Positions 1-10,457 of a DNA stretch of 64,000 bases are shown here, piece by piece. The stretch spans positions 1 to 64,000 of the forward strand of contig CAVSHN010000010.1 in NCBI GenBank assembly GCA_963727755.1, given 5' to 3'. This DNA is from DASYAN01 sp963727755 (GTDB lineage: Bacteria > Chloroflexota > Ktedonobacteria > Ktedonobacterales > Ktedonobacteraceae). Positions within the stretch are counted from its first letter, which is position 1. Each line of letters opens with the position of its first letter. Both the position numbers and the translations under genes were made by a program. A model generated the notes under the pieces. It was not told the DNA's origin. It saw only the letters and a program-made list of their open reading frames with translations, and did no database searches.

Positions 1-434
1 GCGATCACTATTCCTTCCTGGGGTTTCTCTTTAGCAGTATCGGGGATAACAATGCCGCTTTTGGTGACTTCTTCTTTTGCGGCTGGCTTGACGACTACAC
101 GCTCTCCAATAGGATGAATTGTCACTGCCACGATGTACACTTCCTTTCCGCTATGAATTTGCAAATCTCTACGATTGAGTAACGACTCTGGGGGGGGCCC
201 AGGGCCGTAGTGAATAACACCTGAGACATTGACTGAGTCATATTGGGAATAATCGCAACAACACGGACCGCCTGTGGCACAACCCATGCAACAGTAGATT
301 TTCCCCTGCACTAGAGTCGGAGACCACAAAAAATCAATTTCACAGTTAGTACAGCGGTGCACTATTTGCGATGTATAAAGCGCACGTTCTGCCGACGTAC
401 CCGGTTGTTGTTTGCTCTCTTTGTTCATCGCCAT
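1..434 (-). CDS. groES: GroES co-chaperonin with an N-terminal Cys-rich extension (C-terminus beyond window)
   Basis: Co-chaperonin GroES caps the GroEL folding chamber. The reverse strand reads in one open frame from ATG at 434 to the window edge. About the last 43 visible residues are classical GroES (IHPIGERVVVKP, then SGIVIPDTAKEKPQEG). Before them lie about 100 residues with a CxxC, then CCxxC and a CCC cluster, which resembles a small metal-binding module and is not part of normal GroES (about 95 residues in total). A GTG at 131 with GGAAAGGAA 9 bases upstream would give a standard-length GroES, so two products are possible: a long fusion and an internally started GroES. An 8-base G run at 190-197 lies in the linker, so one indel there would separate the two parts. 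The GroES identity is firm. The fusion is seen in the sequence but unproven. Confidence 0.8.
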   Translation of the reverse strand, partial: MAMNKESKQQPGTSAERALYTSQIVHRCTNCEIDFLWSPTLVQGKIYCCMGCATGGPCCCDYSQYDSVNVSGVIHYGPGPPPESLLNRRDLQIHSGKEVYIVAVTIHPIGERVVVKPAAKEEVTKSGIVIPDTAKEKPQEGIVI

Positions 435-760
435 TCTCAGGTGGTCAATCAGACTTAATCCGTATTTGAGTATGCCACGACAAGTATTAGAAGTGCATAG
501 GAGAGATGTTAGAGGAGTGTTAGAAAAAGACCTATGGTCCCGTAAAACCGCTGAAGGAAGATGGTACGATGGTTAACGAAAGCGGCGCGAGAAGTCCCAT
601 CCCGATGTCTGGGATGGGGATGAGAGCGCAGCCTGTTAGCATACAAATCATTGCCATATTTGCGCATTTCATCCTCCAAATTGGAATACGATAATGTTAC
701 TTATCCAAATATGCTTCGTTGTCTGTAGTGGACAACAAAAATAGAAAGGAGCTTGTTCGC
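435..760. other. Intergenic region with a short hairpin
   Basis: No convincing gene. A perfect 6-bp hairpin (CATCCC / GGGATG, 598-616) lies about 150 bp upstream of the tnpB remnant and may belong to its left end. Nothing else is recognisable. Confidence 0.35.
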
Positions 761-1860
761 ATAGAACAGTCCACATCTACCGATTGCAGCCAAACAAAAG
801 ATTGTTTGCGGCCTTGCGAGATGCGCAGATGGAAGCCTCCAAAGTCTGGAACTTTTGCGTCGAAGCGCACAAACAGGCTCGCAGAGAACATCGCCTTGGC
901 CTGGAAAGAGTGCACTTCAAAAGGCTACCAAAGGCGGACAATTCGCGCTGCATTCTCAATCGGTGCAATGGTCGACATGCTTTCCTTGCTAATATCGATA
1001 CTACACGCAAGCTCCGTCAAACACACCCTCAAATCGAAGATGAAATATCCATAGCGCGAAAAATGCTATTATCCGGTCAAATGGCCTGCTCAGGCCGTCA
1101 AGAAGAAGCCTGGACGCGTTATTCTGCCCATGGGCAATGGGCGCAAGCCTATCACCCTGCATCTCGACTTGCCTGAGCATAGCGGCGCATGCAGCTTGGT
1201 CTGGAACGCGGCCTCGATTTGCATGTGTGCATCGGAATGCCAAAAGCTGAGAGAGCGCCAGGAGAGGTTCATGCAACCGTCGACTTGGGTGAAATCCACT
1301 TGGCCGCTGTTACCACCAACACGGGTGAGGCGATGATCGTCACAGGTCGCGGCATTCGCTCGCTCAAACGACAGCGAACCAAGATGCTGGGAAAAATCGG
1401 GAAGCGACAATCTCGTTGCAAGAAGCGCTCTCGCAGATGGCGTAGACTGCAATGGGCCAAGAACAAGCAATGCCGAAGAGCAGAGCGCAGGAGTCCGTGA
1501 TATGCGCCACAAAGCTGCTCGCAAAGTCATCGCCTTCTGCCAAGAACACAACGTTGGCTCCCTCTTTGTTGGTAATCCTCATGGTGTGCGCAACCCCAGA
1601 CCGGGGGCGTCACCATAACCAACGGATGTCCTTGTGGGAATATGGCAAGGACATCGACTACGTCACCCAGAAATCTGCACAAGCTTGCATCAAGTGCACG
1701 ACTGGCTCTGAACAAGGCAAAAGTAGCAAGTGTCCAGTCTGGAAGCAAGAACACAAGCCCAAGGGAAGAGATTGGGCATGCCGCAAATATGGCTTCACTG
1801 GCCATGGTGACATTGTCGGCAGTGTCAATATGCATCCGCTCGCATTCAATGGACATATCA
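760..1860 (+). pseudogene. tnpB: Decayed IS200/IS605-family TnpB (RNA-guided nuclease), copy 1
   Basis: TnpB is the RNA-guided nuclease of IS200/IS605 elements. The pieces run in order through three frames: an N-terminus (HIYRLQPNKRLFAALRDAQ), a RuvC-I segment (TVDLGEIHLAAVTTNTGEA) followed by the basic helix region, and a C-terminal piece in another frame ending in GHGDIVGSVNMH, which corresponds to the last catalytic motif. The start codon is lost: ATA stands where the sister fragment at 31191 has ATG, followed by a one-base deletion. At least three frame changes and internal stops make it inactive. No TnpA gene is nearby. A right-end hairpin follows at 2033. Confidence 0.8.
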
Positions 1861-2032
1861 TGGTTTCCTCGTTCCGTCGCGTATCTACGCCCTGGACTCT
1901 CAGGAGTAGTAGTAGGGCAGACACGTCCCTGGCATCAAAGGATGCTTGTAGTCTAGCGCAGCCAACGGGTCAACCACTGCTTCTAGAGCAGGTCCCTGCG
2001 GGGGTAGGCCACACCGTCGGAGTGCGTTCAAA

Positions 2033-2066
2033 CTCACCCCCGCACGACGGGGGTTGAGAGTGTCAC
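2033..2066 (+). repeat. Right-end hairpin and terminus of TnpB element 1
   Basis: A strong hairpin (CTCACCCCCG / CGGGGGTTGAG, 2033-2058) is followed at once by AGTGTCAC (2059-2066). The same octamer follows the hairpin after the tnpB at 15348 and directly ends the tnpB stub at 31191, so it probably marks the right end of this element family. In TnpB elements this region normally encodes the 3' part of the guide RNA. Confidence 0.5.
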
Positions 2067-2190
2067 ACTCTACTTGTGGGATATGCTATAATGCCAAGGG
2101 TATATATCTAATGAGGAGCTATTGCCACGGATCTGCACAGAAGTGCATGCACTTCATAATAGCAATTGTATAGAATAAAGGAATGCAAAA

Positions 2191-3137
2191 ATGTGCAATT
2201 CTGAAAGAAAAATGCAGGTGCATCCAGTTCATCCTGCACGTGACTCCGAACGGAGTGAATACAGTATAAGTGATTATAGCAAGAATGACCCACGAAGCCA
2301 TGCTAATCGAGATGGGCAGTTACTGACTGACAGTCTCCAATATGCGCCAATAGGAGTTTTTGATACAGGGGCCGGGGGGCTTACTGTCCTTTCGGCATTG
2401 CAGCAAGAATTGCCCGGTGAACGTTACATCTATTTGGGTGATACAGCACATTGCCCTTATGGTGAACGCAGTGAAGACGAGATTATTCATCTCGTGCAAC
2501 AAGCCATCCAATTTCTGGTTGAACAAGAAGTTAAGCTAGTTGTTGTTGCCTGTAATACTGTATCGCAAGCAGCCTTGGGCATGCTGCGAGCCATGTTCCC
2601 TATGCCTTTTGTTGGTGTTGTACCAGCAGTTAAGCCAGCTGCGCGTGCCACTAGGTGTGGTCGTATTGGCATTGCTGCCACAAATCAGGCTATCAAGGCC
2701 GACTATTTGCGCCAGTTAATAGAGGATTTTGCCTCCGACATCCAAGTCTACACTGTTGGTTGTCCAGACTAGTCATGCTCGTTGAGCGCGGTGAATTCGA
2801 TGGCCCAGTAGTTGAAGAGAGAGTACGGCAGAATTTACAGCCTTTGTTGTCGAACAATGTCGATGTTATTGTGCTAGGTTGTACTCATTTTCCCGCACTA
2901 CGCTCGGTCATTGAACGTGTCGTAGGTAAACATGTTCAGGTCATTGACAGTGGGGCAGCCATAGCCCATCGTACCCGGACAGTGTTAGATAGCGAGGGAC
3001 TTACCTGTCCATCCTCCGTGGCTGGGGCTCAGCTTCAAGTCTGGTGTACTGGAGATCCATCCTCCTTCAGTCAGGTTGCCAGCAAAGTACTTGGCTATCC
3101 TGTGATTGCTCACCAAGCTGTATTGCAAGAAAACTAG
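2191..3137 (+). CDS. murI: Glutamate racemase MurI (one frameshift near 2765)
   Basis: MurI converts L- to D-glutamate for peptidoglycan. The first part carries IGVFDTGAGGLTVL and VVVACNTVSQAAL, with the first catalytic Cys in ACNT. The second part, in another frame, carries VIVLGCTHFPAL, with the second catalytic Cys in GCTH. Both belong to one protein: the break falls in the conserved GCPGLV segment, where tgt-cca-gac should read tgt-cca-gga-cta. One missing G restores the frame. The start at 2191 has AAAGGA 8 bases upstream and gives a 50-residue polar extension before the domain, which is longer than usual; the true start may be internal. Because MurI is normally essential, a sequence error is more likely than a real pseudogene. 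Confidence 0.85.
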
Positions 3138-3321
3138 CAAAAGAATTGTCCCTTTTTTCCCCTTGGACCCAAGAAGCATCGGAGCGTTAAAGGCAATGTC
3201 GTTTGGCACGGACATGCGTATGTGGTTCAAGAGGAGTATAATGATTATCGGCATGGTTGTGTGTTGGAAGGACCATGACTGGAATGTGCCTGGGTAGTTT
3301 CGCAGCAAGCAACAGTGTTTG

Positions 3322-6292
3322 TTATACTTGTTCTATCTGTGTTGCTGAAAATACGCTCAGATTAAGCATAATGAAAGCAGCCGGTAGAAAGACGGGAGAA
3401 AGCCATTGCAATACTGTGCAGGCCAGTGTCAGGATAAATCCGATTTTTAACATATTACGGTATACTTGAGAAATTCTACGCTTTAACCACATCAAAGAAA
3501 CCAATGCAGTTAACAATAGTCCGAATGCAATCGCCTCGGGGGGAAATATGATATGAGGATCAGTTAGCCAGGGCTTTACATTCGTTTGCTGAGCATGACC
3601 ACTTAGAAATAGCAGGATACAGGCGATAACATTGATGAAGATGAGCCAGCGATCAATATTCCTGAAAGGACGTGATATCCGTATTAAAGCCACTACAGAT
3701 CCTATAAAAAGAGAAACAATTAATAATTGGCTCAGCGTTTTGAAAGAGAATATAGGATTAAGTTGTAATATAGCATTATTGTTACGCAGCCAGAGTAAAA
3801 AGATATTAGTGATACATGTTACCAATAGTATAAGATGATTGAGTCGTAAGACCAGCTGATCCAACCAGTGGAAGCGTTGTTTGAGTCTCATTAGCTGTTC
3901 GTCGACCCAGGTAAACTCTCTTGCGAGAGATAGGAACATGCTACTTATAATAATAACCAAAACAGGTATTATAAACAATATGAGCATTTGAATAAGCAAT
4001 TTGTTGATGGCTAATAGATAGAGATGCAATTCCTCGGTGCTCGTTGCCTGTGCACTTTGTGAGTGGGCGGGGGCCAGAAAAGGGAGATGATCGATATTCC
4101 AAGCAGCGTTTTGCAAGAGGGTGGATATGATAGCGACGTAGAGCAGTGAAAATTGCTCGAACCCTTTAAACGGATGTCGTTGGCGATAGAGGAGAATGAT
4201 AAAGATCAAAGCAAGGCCAATGGTGATGAGTTGATTGACATGTATAATGCTACCCACTGAATTGGCAAGTAGGTGAAGAGATGGCTTGAGTAGTGGAAGG
4301 TTCGCAGTTGGCCCTAGAAAGCTCTGCAGTGCAATACAAGCTAGTGCTAGTGGCAGTAATGGTAGTCGGTCCAGGATATGAGGAGCCTGGTGCAATAAAT
4401 AGCCAGATTAGTGCTGTAATAACTGGTATACCTGTCAGCAAGGTATTGAAAAAAATACTATCAGATGGTGTTTTTATTATACTTTGGATGTGTATCATAA
4501 AGATTGATAAATGGGGTATTTCCAGTAATCCATAGAAGAGCTGTAATGGTGTAGCTATGAGTGCTACAATGAAGAGTATCAGACGATCGATGATTGTAAA
4601 CGGAGCTTTGAGACGGTATAACTCAAAAATAAATATAGATAGTAATACTAATATAAATAAATAATTAATTGGAAGCAAGATAATTTGGCGAGAAGGAAAA
4701 TAATTAGATGAAAAGAACATTTTTCTCAAGACCTGTGTACCTACACCGGTCAACAGGAGTGTGTAGGTTGCAGCAACTGTTGCTAGACAGGCATGGTCCA
4801 CCCAGCCAAGGCGCCTTTTTGGACGCAGTAGCGATACAGCTATCAAGGTAGCCATGCCGAAACTGAGCAACTGGTTGAATGTAATTGCCTCGCCGATCGG
4901 TCGTATTTCTGGCAAGGTAAAGAGCGCTACAGCTATGAATACCAGAAACAAGGTCATTGTCATAAGGATGCTATGTGCCAGTGGGTGGTGTATACGCTGA
5001 TTAGTACAGGCTATACTAAACTGTAATAGCGAAAATATACAGAGATAGAATGCAACAAGGTGAACTGAGTAATGTAGTAGTATGATCATATACAGGCTAC
5101 AGCCTATCATCCCGATAGCAGATAAGCTAAAGAAAAATAGAAATTGTCGTGTCCATACAGCCCGAATATACCATCGTGCGTCTTTGCTGGAGAGACTTTG
5201 CCAGAACATGCTAGTCCAAGTAGAGCTAGCATGTATAGCTTTACTATAGAGTTGTTGTGATCGTGCCACAATTGTCAGCAGAAACCAAGTACAAAATCTG
5301 CTATACATGTTAGCCCAAGGAACTGCCGTACTGGTCCACCATGTGCCAAGGCGTTCATTCAGGCTCGGATAGCGTGTAGTCTGTGGCATGAGAGAGGCCG
5401 GAGATTCTTTTGTGGAGGCAGTGGTATTAGGCGTTAGATAGCCCAACAGTTTTTGGATGGAATACAGTTCATGTTGTACTGTTTTGGCATCTTGTGGGCG
5501 CCGATCTTCTCTAGGTGCAACCAGATGTTGTATGAGGTTACTCAGATCAAAGGGAATCTGTGGATTGTGGGAGTGCGCAGGCGAAAAGTCGAAGAGTGTT
5601 GGCGCGTTTAAGCGAGGATCTTTGCCAGTGAGGCAATAATGCAACGTAGCGCCCAGACTGTACAGATCAGAGCGTGGTCCCGTCTGCCGGTTGCCGTAGT
5701 GTTCTGGAGAAGCGAAACCAGGTGTCCCAAGTTTTTGAGTATCGTTGCTCAGGCCTTGTTTGAAGACACGGGCAATGCCGAAGTCGATCAGGTAGACCCT
5801 TCCTTGGGAGGTCACCATCACATTGGATGGTTTGAGGTCACGGAAAATGATTGGGGGAGTTTGCTGGTGCAGGTAGGAGAGCGCATCACACAGTTGTAAA
5901 GCGTAGTCTAAGATCTCTTTGGCTGGCAACCAGGGTGTAGTACTTTCTGCCAAGAGTTGTCCGAGAGTTTTGCCTCTAATAAAATCCATGACGAGGTAAG
6001 ATCGCCCATTCTCATTGAAAAAGTCATGGACACGTGGCAAATTGGGATGTGAAAGGTGGCTGAGTATCTCTGCTTCCCGGTGGAAGAGTTCCTCGGCTTC
6101 ACTCCGTTTAGCAGAGCTATGATAATGGCTCTGACTCATCTCTTTAATGGCGACGAGATGATTTTTGTTTTGTCTGTCAATGGCTTTATAGACAGCACTC
6201 ATCCCTCCCTTACCTACTGTTGCGATAATGGTATAGCGTCCCTGCAACTGTGATTGGGGAGTGAGCAATCCGGTTCGATTCATGTTAGACAT
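3322..6292 (-). CDS. Membrane Ser/Thr protein kinase with repeated C-terminal helices (frameshift near 4400)
   Basis: A Hanks-type kinase domain fills residues 1-285: glycine loop GKGGMSAVYK, VAIKEM lysine, FRDLKPSNVMV catalytic loop (Phe in place of the usual His) and LIDFGIARVF. It is followed by hundreds of residues of hydrophobic helices. The kinase frame stops at 4250, but from about 4400 the next frame continues as hydrophobic helices to 3322. The joint is clear because a repeated module (P-F-x-x-IDR followed by a hydrophobic helix) occurs on both sides, and HILDRLPLLPL resumes exactly there. The restored protein would be about 970 residues with well over a dozen membrane segments. The start at 6292 has AGGAAG upstream. 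The membrane part is of unknown function and may be a sensor. Confidence 0.75.
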
Positions 6293-6682
6293 ACCATGCT
6301 TCCTGTACCTTTACAAGCTAGTAATGAATAGGGATGATCGTAGTGATTCTCTCATGGAATAGGTCTAGCTGGTACCTAGACTTACAGGGCCGGAATGTGT
6401 CATCATGTATGCTTAACTGCAATACAGTGATATAAGGCGTATATGTTGTAGAAGCGCAAAAAGGATGAATGTCGGGACCTGCTCTTATCAAGCCTGTTCT
6501 GTTTGGGCTGTATCCTTCTACTGGTGTAGAGTGTAGCAGAAATTTGGATGTTTCCACAGAGGGAAACAGGGACAATCCAGATGAAGACGATGAGTCAAGA
6601 GAAATAAGCACGTCTAAAGCTTGTTTTTGATGAGTGTTTAAGCTAAACTAGTAGTAGTAATCGTGAGAGAATTGAGGGTAGC
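6293..6682. other. Intergenic region with a dispersed repeat
   Basis: A divergent intergenic region between the kinase and the glycosyltransferase. An open frame on the reverse strand has no ribosome-binding site or recognisable content, and I do not call it. A copy of a dispersed repeat lies at 6530-6576. Confidence 0.4.
6530..6576 (+). repeat. Dispersed intergenic repeat, copy 1
   Basis: About 47 bp beginning AGTGTAGCAGAAATT and ending AGGGACAAT. It matches the sequence at 35574-35622 almost base for base, with changes spread through it. Both copies are intergenic. Confidence 0.55.
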
Positions 6683-7891
6683 ATGACAAAATACATCTTT
6701 TTAGGTATACCCGCTTATGGGCATGTAAATCCTACCTTACCTGTTGTGCAAGAGTTGGTCAAACGTGGTCAAGATGTTATCTACTATCTCCCAGAGCAAT
6801 TTAAAAGTGCTGTCCAGGCTACAGGGGCAGTCTTTCGCAGCTATGAATCAAAGATGAAGGACATGTTGTCTATGGCGACCTCTTCTGACATGTTCAGAGG
6901 AAGGTTGTCGGCACTGATGGTTGATGAGAGTCGTCATGTCCTGCCGCAAGTATTGGACCGTATACGTGCTGAGGAGCCAGACTGTATTGTGTATGAGTCT
7001 ATGTGTGTATGGGGGAGAATAGCAGTAGAAGTACTCAATGTGCCTGCTATGACTTTGCGTCCTACTTACGCCATGAACGAGCGCGTATTTTCCATGATGG
7101 CGCAGCAGCGAAGTCAGAATTTTGCATCCATGCTTGAAGTAATAGGGAAGATAGATGCAGGTTTGGCAGAGTTATGTGAAATATATCATGTTCCGCCTTT
7201 AGATATGCGTAGTGTACTTGCATCTACAGGGCAATTCGGTATTGTTTTCATTCCTAAAGAATTCCAGCCGTTTGGAGATACCTTTGATGAATGCTACCTC
7301 TTCGTTGGTCCATCGATCCTTCCACGTCACGAGGAGAGCGATTTTTCCCTTGATAAACTCAGTAATGAGCGCCCAATCCTCTATATCTCGTTAGGAACTG
7401 TCTTTAACAACCAGCCAGAATTCTTCAAGATGTGTTTTGAGGCATTTGGTGGGCAGTCCTGGCAGGTCATACTCTCAAGAGGTAAGCACGTCGATCCTGC
7501 TGCATTAGGTCCTGTGCCGGACAACTTCCTAGTTGCACCTTATGTTCCACAACTTGAGATTCTACCTCGCACGCAAGTCTTTGTCACCCATGGTGGCATG
7601 AATAGCACCATGGAAAGTCTCTACTATGGTGTCCCAATGGTTGCCATTCCGCAGATGATCGAACAAGCCATGACTGCTCAACGCATAGCAGAAATGGGCC
7701 TTGGTGTGATGCTTGAAAAAGAGGCAGTGAATGTCACAACGCTACGTGAGGCTGTCGAACGGGTCGCTAACGAAGCATCATTTCGTGAACGCGTTCAGAG
7801 TATGCAACGGATCACACGCGAAGCAGGTGGTTATCTGCGTGCGGCGGATGCTATTATGCAGTTTGCCGAAGAGCATGCGAAGGTTCGTTAG
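6683..7891 (+). CDS. MGT-type glycosyltransferase (GT1 family)
   Basis: A 402-residue GT-B fold enzyme of the macrolide/flavonoid glycosyltransferase type, which transfers sugar from an NDP-sugar to a small lipophilic acceptor. The N-terminus IFLGIPAYGHVNPTLPVV is the acceptor-side opening motif with the catalytic His (GHV). The C-terminal donor site shows VPQLEILPRTQVFVTHGG followed by MNSTMES, and PMVAIPQMIEQ. Length and motifs are normal. The start has GAGGGTAG just upstream. It stands alone, with no biosynthetic neighbours to suggest an acceptor. Confidence 0.88.
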   Translation: MTKYIFLGIPAYGHVNPTLPVVQELVKRGQDVIYYLPEQFKSAVQATGAVFRSYESKMKDMLSMATSSDMFRGRLSALMVDESRHVLPQVLDRIRAEEPDCIVYESMCVWGRIAVEVLNVPAMTLRPTYAMNERVFSMMAQQRSQNFASMLEVIGKIDAGLAELCEIYHVPPLDMRSVLASTGQFGIVFIPKEFQPFGDTFDECYLFVGPSILPRHEESDFSLDKLSNERPILYISLGTVFNNQPEFFKMCFEAFGGQSWQVILSRGKHVDPAALGPVPDNFLVAPYVPQLEILPRTQVFVTHGGMNSTMESLYYGVPMVAIPQMIEQAMTAQRIAEMGLGVMLEKEAVNVTTLREAVERVANEASFRERVQSMQRITREAGGYLRAADAIMQFAEEHAKVR

Positions 7892-8023
7892 GTCGATTTT
7901 TCGCTCAAGCGTCTTCTTGGAATGGTCGCAAGGTTAGGCATGGATGTGGCGATTTCTTGCCAGCCTGCGCAAGATGACAACGGGTATGGTCATGTCACCA
8001 TCAGTCTGCCGCAGTCAGCCTAA
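7892..8023 (+). pseudogene. C-terminal fragment of a probable HTH antitoxin-like protein
   Basis: Directly after the glycosyltransferase stop, an open frame reads FSLKRLLGMVARLGMDVAI, then PAQDDNGYGHVTISLPQ and a stop. The pattern (helix, LGMDV, then a short strand segment ending VTISLP) resembles the tail of XRE/HigA-like antitoxins. No start codon or HTH core precedes it, so it is a truncated remnant. The family is inferred from pattern only. Confidence 0.35.
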
Positions 8024-8187
8024 GAAGAAGGTGTTTGCAAGGAGGAAGAAGGCACGAGAGCATCAAAGAGAGTGCAGAGCAGGTCTTTACCAGAGAGAGA
8101 GACAAGAAAAGGAGAGAAAGATCATACTCTGCTCTGAGCCTCAGCATTGTGCCAAATCTCATTTCAGCTAGTGTTTCAAGCTTCAGC

Positions 8188-8625
8188 TTACTCGTGAGGC
8201 AAACCCAAGACGATCCAAACCGTTGGCTCATCCGGTACTCGAAGCAGTTGCTGAAAGAGCATTTTGAGGGTATCAGCATTCTCAATGGGTGTGAGAGCTG
8301 GCTGTGCTTGTGTGGCCAAGGCTGAAGAGAAACGAGCCGTGAGCAGACTCAGGATATTCTCTTTTGTTGCTTTAGTCTCACCGCGTGCCTCACCGCGTGC
8401 CTCACCGCGTGCCTCGCCTCGTGCCTCACCCTTGAGTTCCCTCTCGGCAAGCAGGTTCTGGATGACGGGATCATCTTGGATCAGTTCTTCGTAGTTGAAT
8501 TGCATTTTTAACTCCTTTTCAATGATTTGCTTGTCCTTCTCTAACATGGTGTCAGTTCGGCGCAAGATGCGGTAGAACCACATCAAACGATAGCCGAGTT
8601 CGTGACGTTTGTAGGCTTGCGTCAT
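8188..8625 (-). pseudogene. C-terminal part of an Rpn/DUF4351-like protein with a GEAR repeat
   Basis: 145 residues. The segment LGYRLMWFYRILRRTDTML followed by a charged helix (NLLAERELKGEARGEAR...) and a C-terminal helical bundle (LLTARF...) resembles the tail of Rpn-like PD-(D/E)XK proteins common in Ktedonobacteria. The nuclease domain that should precede it is absent: the same frame continues upstream of 8625 for a short way without a start and then meets a stop. A 12-bp repeat (8377-8424) encodes four GEAR units. It is probably a non-functional remnant next to the IS110 copy. Confidence 0.45.
8377..8424. repeat. Four 12-bp tandem repeats inside a coding region
   Basis: Three identical units CTCACCGCGTGC and a fourth variant (CTCGCCTCGTGC) in frame, encoding (GEAR)n on the reverse strand. 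Unit length is a multiple of three, so copy-number change keeps the frame. Confidence 0.8.
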
Positions 8626-8872
8626 CTCTTGAAGGGCTTTCCTATGAAAATCTCCTCCCCAGTCGTAGGCCTTTGCAGCATGATGGGAAAAGAAGAGCCC
8701 GGAGGGACTTTGTGGCTCTCCTCACACAAGTTAGGAGAGGAAAAATGGACACACACCTATCGAGGAAGCAGGGACTCATCTCCCTTGTAAAAAGCTCTTC
8801 CCCTGGTGAAAGCGGTTGGTTTCCAGTTGAGAGGCTCATGCCTAGCTTAAGGATCCTGTGCGCTGGTGAAAG

Positions 8873-10209
8873 CTAGGCTAGTGCCTGAGAAGTCTTGTTG
8901 AGAACCTCCTTCTGCGTAGTCTTGTTGGCAAGGATGTCATGGGCCTGCTGCTTGAGAGTCTTGCTGGCGGCTTTGGGCTTTGGAGACGTGTCAGCGGCTT
9001 TGAGCCGAGACGTCTTGCTGATCGTCTTCTGCTTGGTGTCGGTGCCCTCTGGTTCTCTTGGATGGGAAGCCCCATCCTCTTTGGTGAGAGTCACGTTATA
9101 GCCGAGCTGCTCGAGACGCTGGACGGCACGATGCTCAATGCGATCGGCATCAAGCTGATCAAAGTAGTCCTCTCCTAAATCTTGGTAGGGTTTATTATCC
9201 TTGAGCATGTGATAGATGATCACCAAGAGCTTATGGGCCACAGCGATGATGGCTCGCTTCTTGCCACGCCGACGAGCGATGCGATGATAAAAAGCGGAGA
9301 GGTAGTTATCTTTCATACGCGCGACGATCCAAGCCATCTCGCACAAGACCCCTCGCAAATACGGATTGCCTTTGGTCGTCTTGCCACTTTTGCGTTTGCC
9401 TGCACTTTCGCAATTGCCTGGGCAGACACCAGCCCATGAGGCTAAATGAGCCTCGGAGGGAAAACGCGTCATATCGACCCCAATCTCTGCAATCACCGTG
9501 ACAGCGCCCGCCTGCAGTTGAACGGGCAAGCTTTGGATCAAAGTGACCGCATCCTGATAAGCAACCAGTCGATCGTCAATCTCTTGTTGCACTTTCTCGA
9601 TGGACTGCTCCAAAAAATCTGTGTGTGCCAAGATCTGTTGCAGCAGAAACTGGTGATGGGGCTCCACTCGGCCTTCTAAAGCGAGTCGCAGGTCAGGGAG
9701 CTTGGCCCTCAAGCGTCCACGAGCCAGCTCTGCCAATGCATCAGGGTCCTTACTTCCCTCGATTAAGGCATCAAGCATATCCCGTCCGCTCTTGCCTAAG
9801 ACATTGGTTGCAACCGCTGCAAGCTTGATATTAGCCATCTCGAGCACTTTTTGGAGCGGCAAGCGTCAAGTTGAGGGTAGATTGAGTTGACAGTTTGAAG
9901 AGTCACAGATATCTCTAAAGCCTCTTGGCAAGGCACTTTCTGCGATTCAGTTTGTCAGAAACTGTCAACCAGGTTTGACGCATGCCGGTTGAAGACTGGA
10001 CGCCAAAATATGCCCGTTGATTCCATTGCTACTACCTCTACCCCATGGCTGCGTAACCAATCGTCTAAGGCCAACAAATCGCTGGTCATCGTTGAAAACG
10101 TCCGCAGGTGTTCTTCCACATGGCCATCGGGATGGGTGATCATGATCGTGGTCACGGCTGTCTTCTTGTGCAGGTCTATGGCTGCACATCGTTCATAGAC
10201 AACTTGCAT
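8873..10209 (-). pseudogene. IS110-family transposase with internal deletion
   Basis: IS110 transposases have an N-terminal DEDD RuvC-like domain and a C-terminal Transposase_20 domain. The N-terminal part (9955-10209) shows AAIDLHKKTAV and VVAMESTGIFWRPVFN. The C-terminal part (8873-9862) shows KLAAVATNVLGKSGRDML, then LASWAGVCPGNCESAGKRKS and the usual RRGKKRAIIAVAHKLL. About 60-70 residues that normally join them, including the region after FWRPVFN and the RxxxLVxER helix, are missing. In their place is an insertion with inverted-repeat ends (9857-9987). The element cannot make a full transposase. The C-terminal tail is Lys/Thr-rich. Confidence 0.85.
9857..9987. mobile_element. Small inverted-repeat insertion (MITE-like) inside the IS110 remnant
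   Basis: The ends pair as CGGCAAGCGTCAA (9857-9869) and TTGACGCATGCCG (9975-9987), identical in inverted orientation except for one base. Inside them is a second pair, GTTGACAGTTT and AAACTGTCAAC. The 131-bp segment has no coding capacity and sits exactly where the IS110 gene has lost its middle. No clear target duplication is visible. It may be a small non-autonomous element or a deletion scar with fold-back sequence. Confidence 0.5.
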
Positions 10210-10457
10210 CTCTTTCTCCTACTGGCTTGATCCAGCAAGAGGTGCGAATAACGGACAAGTTTCCTACGCGTGCTCTTCCTTTGCAGGAGGCGACAGTCAT
10301 CTCTTCTGGGCGCACCTGTGTCAGCTTTCTCAACGGGTTCATCACACCTTCAAGCATAACGACCTCGCTCGCTGGTCTCTTCTATTCTACCCCATTTTCA
10401 TTCCCGTCTCTGCCTCAAAGAGACATGATGCTTTCTATGAAAATATTAATAATTCAC

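Noticed and set aside
6318..6611. 97-codon reverse-strand frame upstream of the glycosyltransferase
   Set aside because: Overlaps a dispersed repeat, has no ribosome-binding site and no recognisable sequence.
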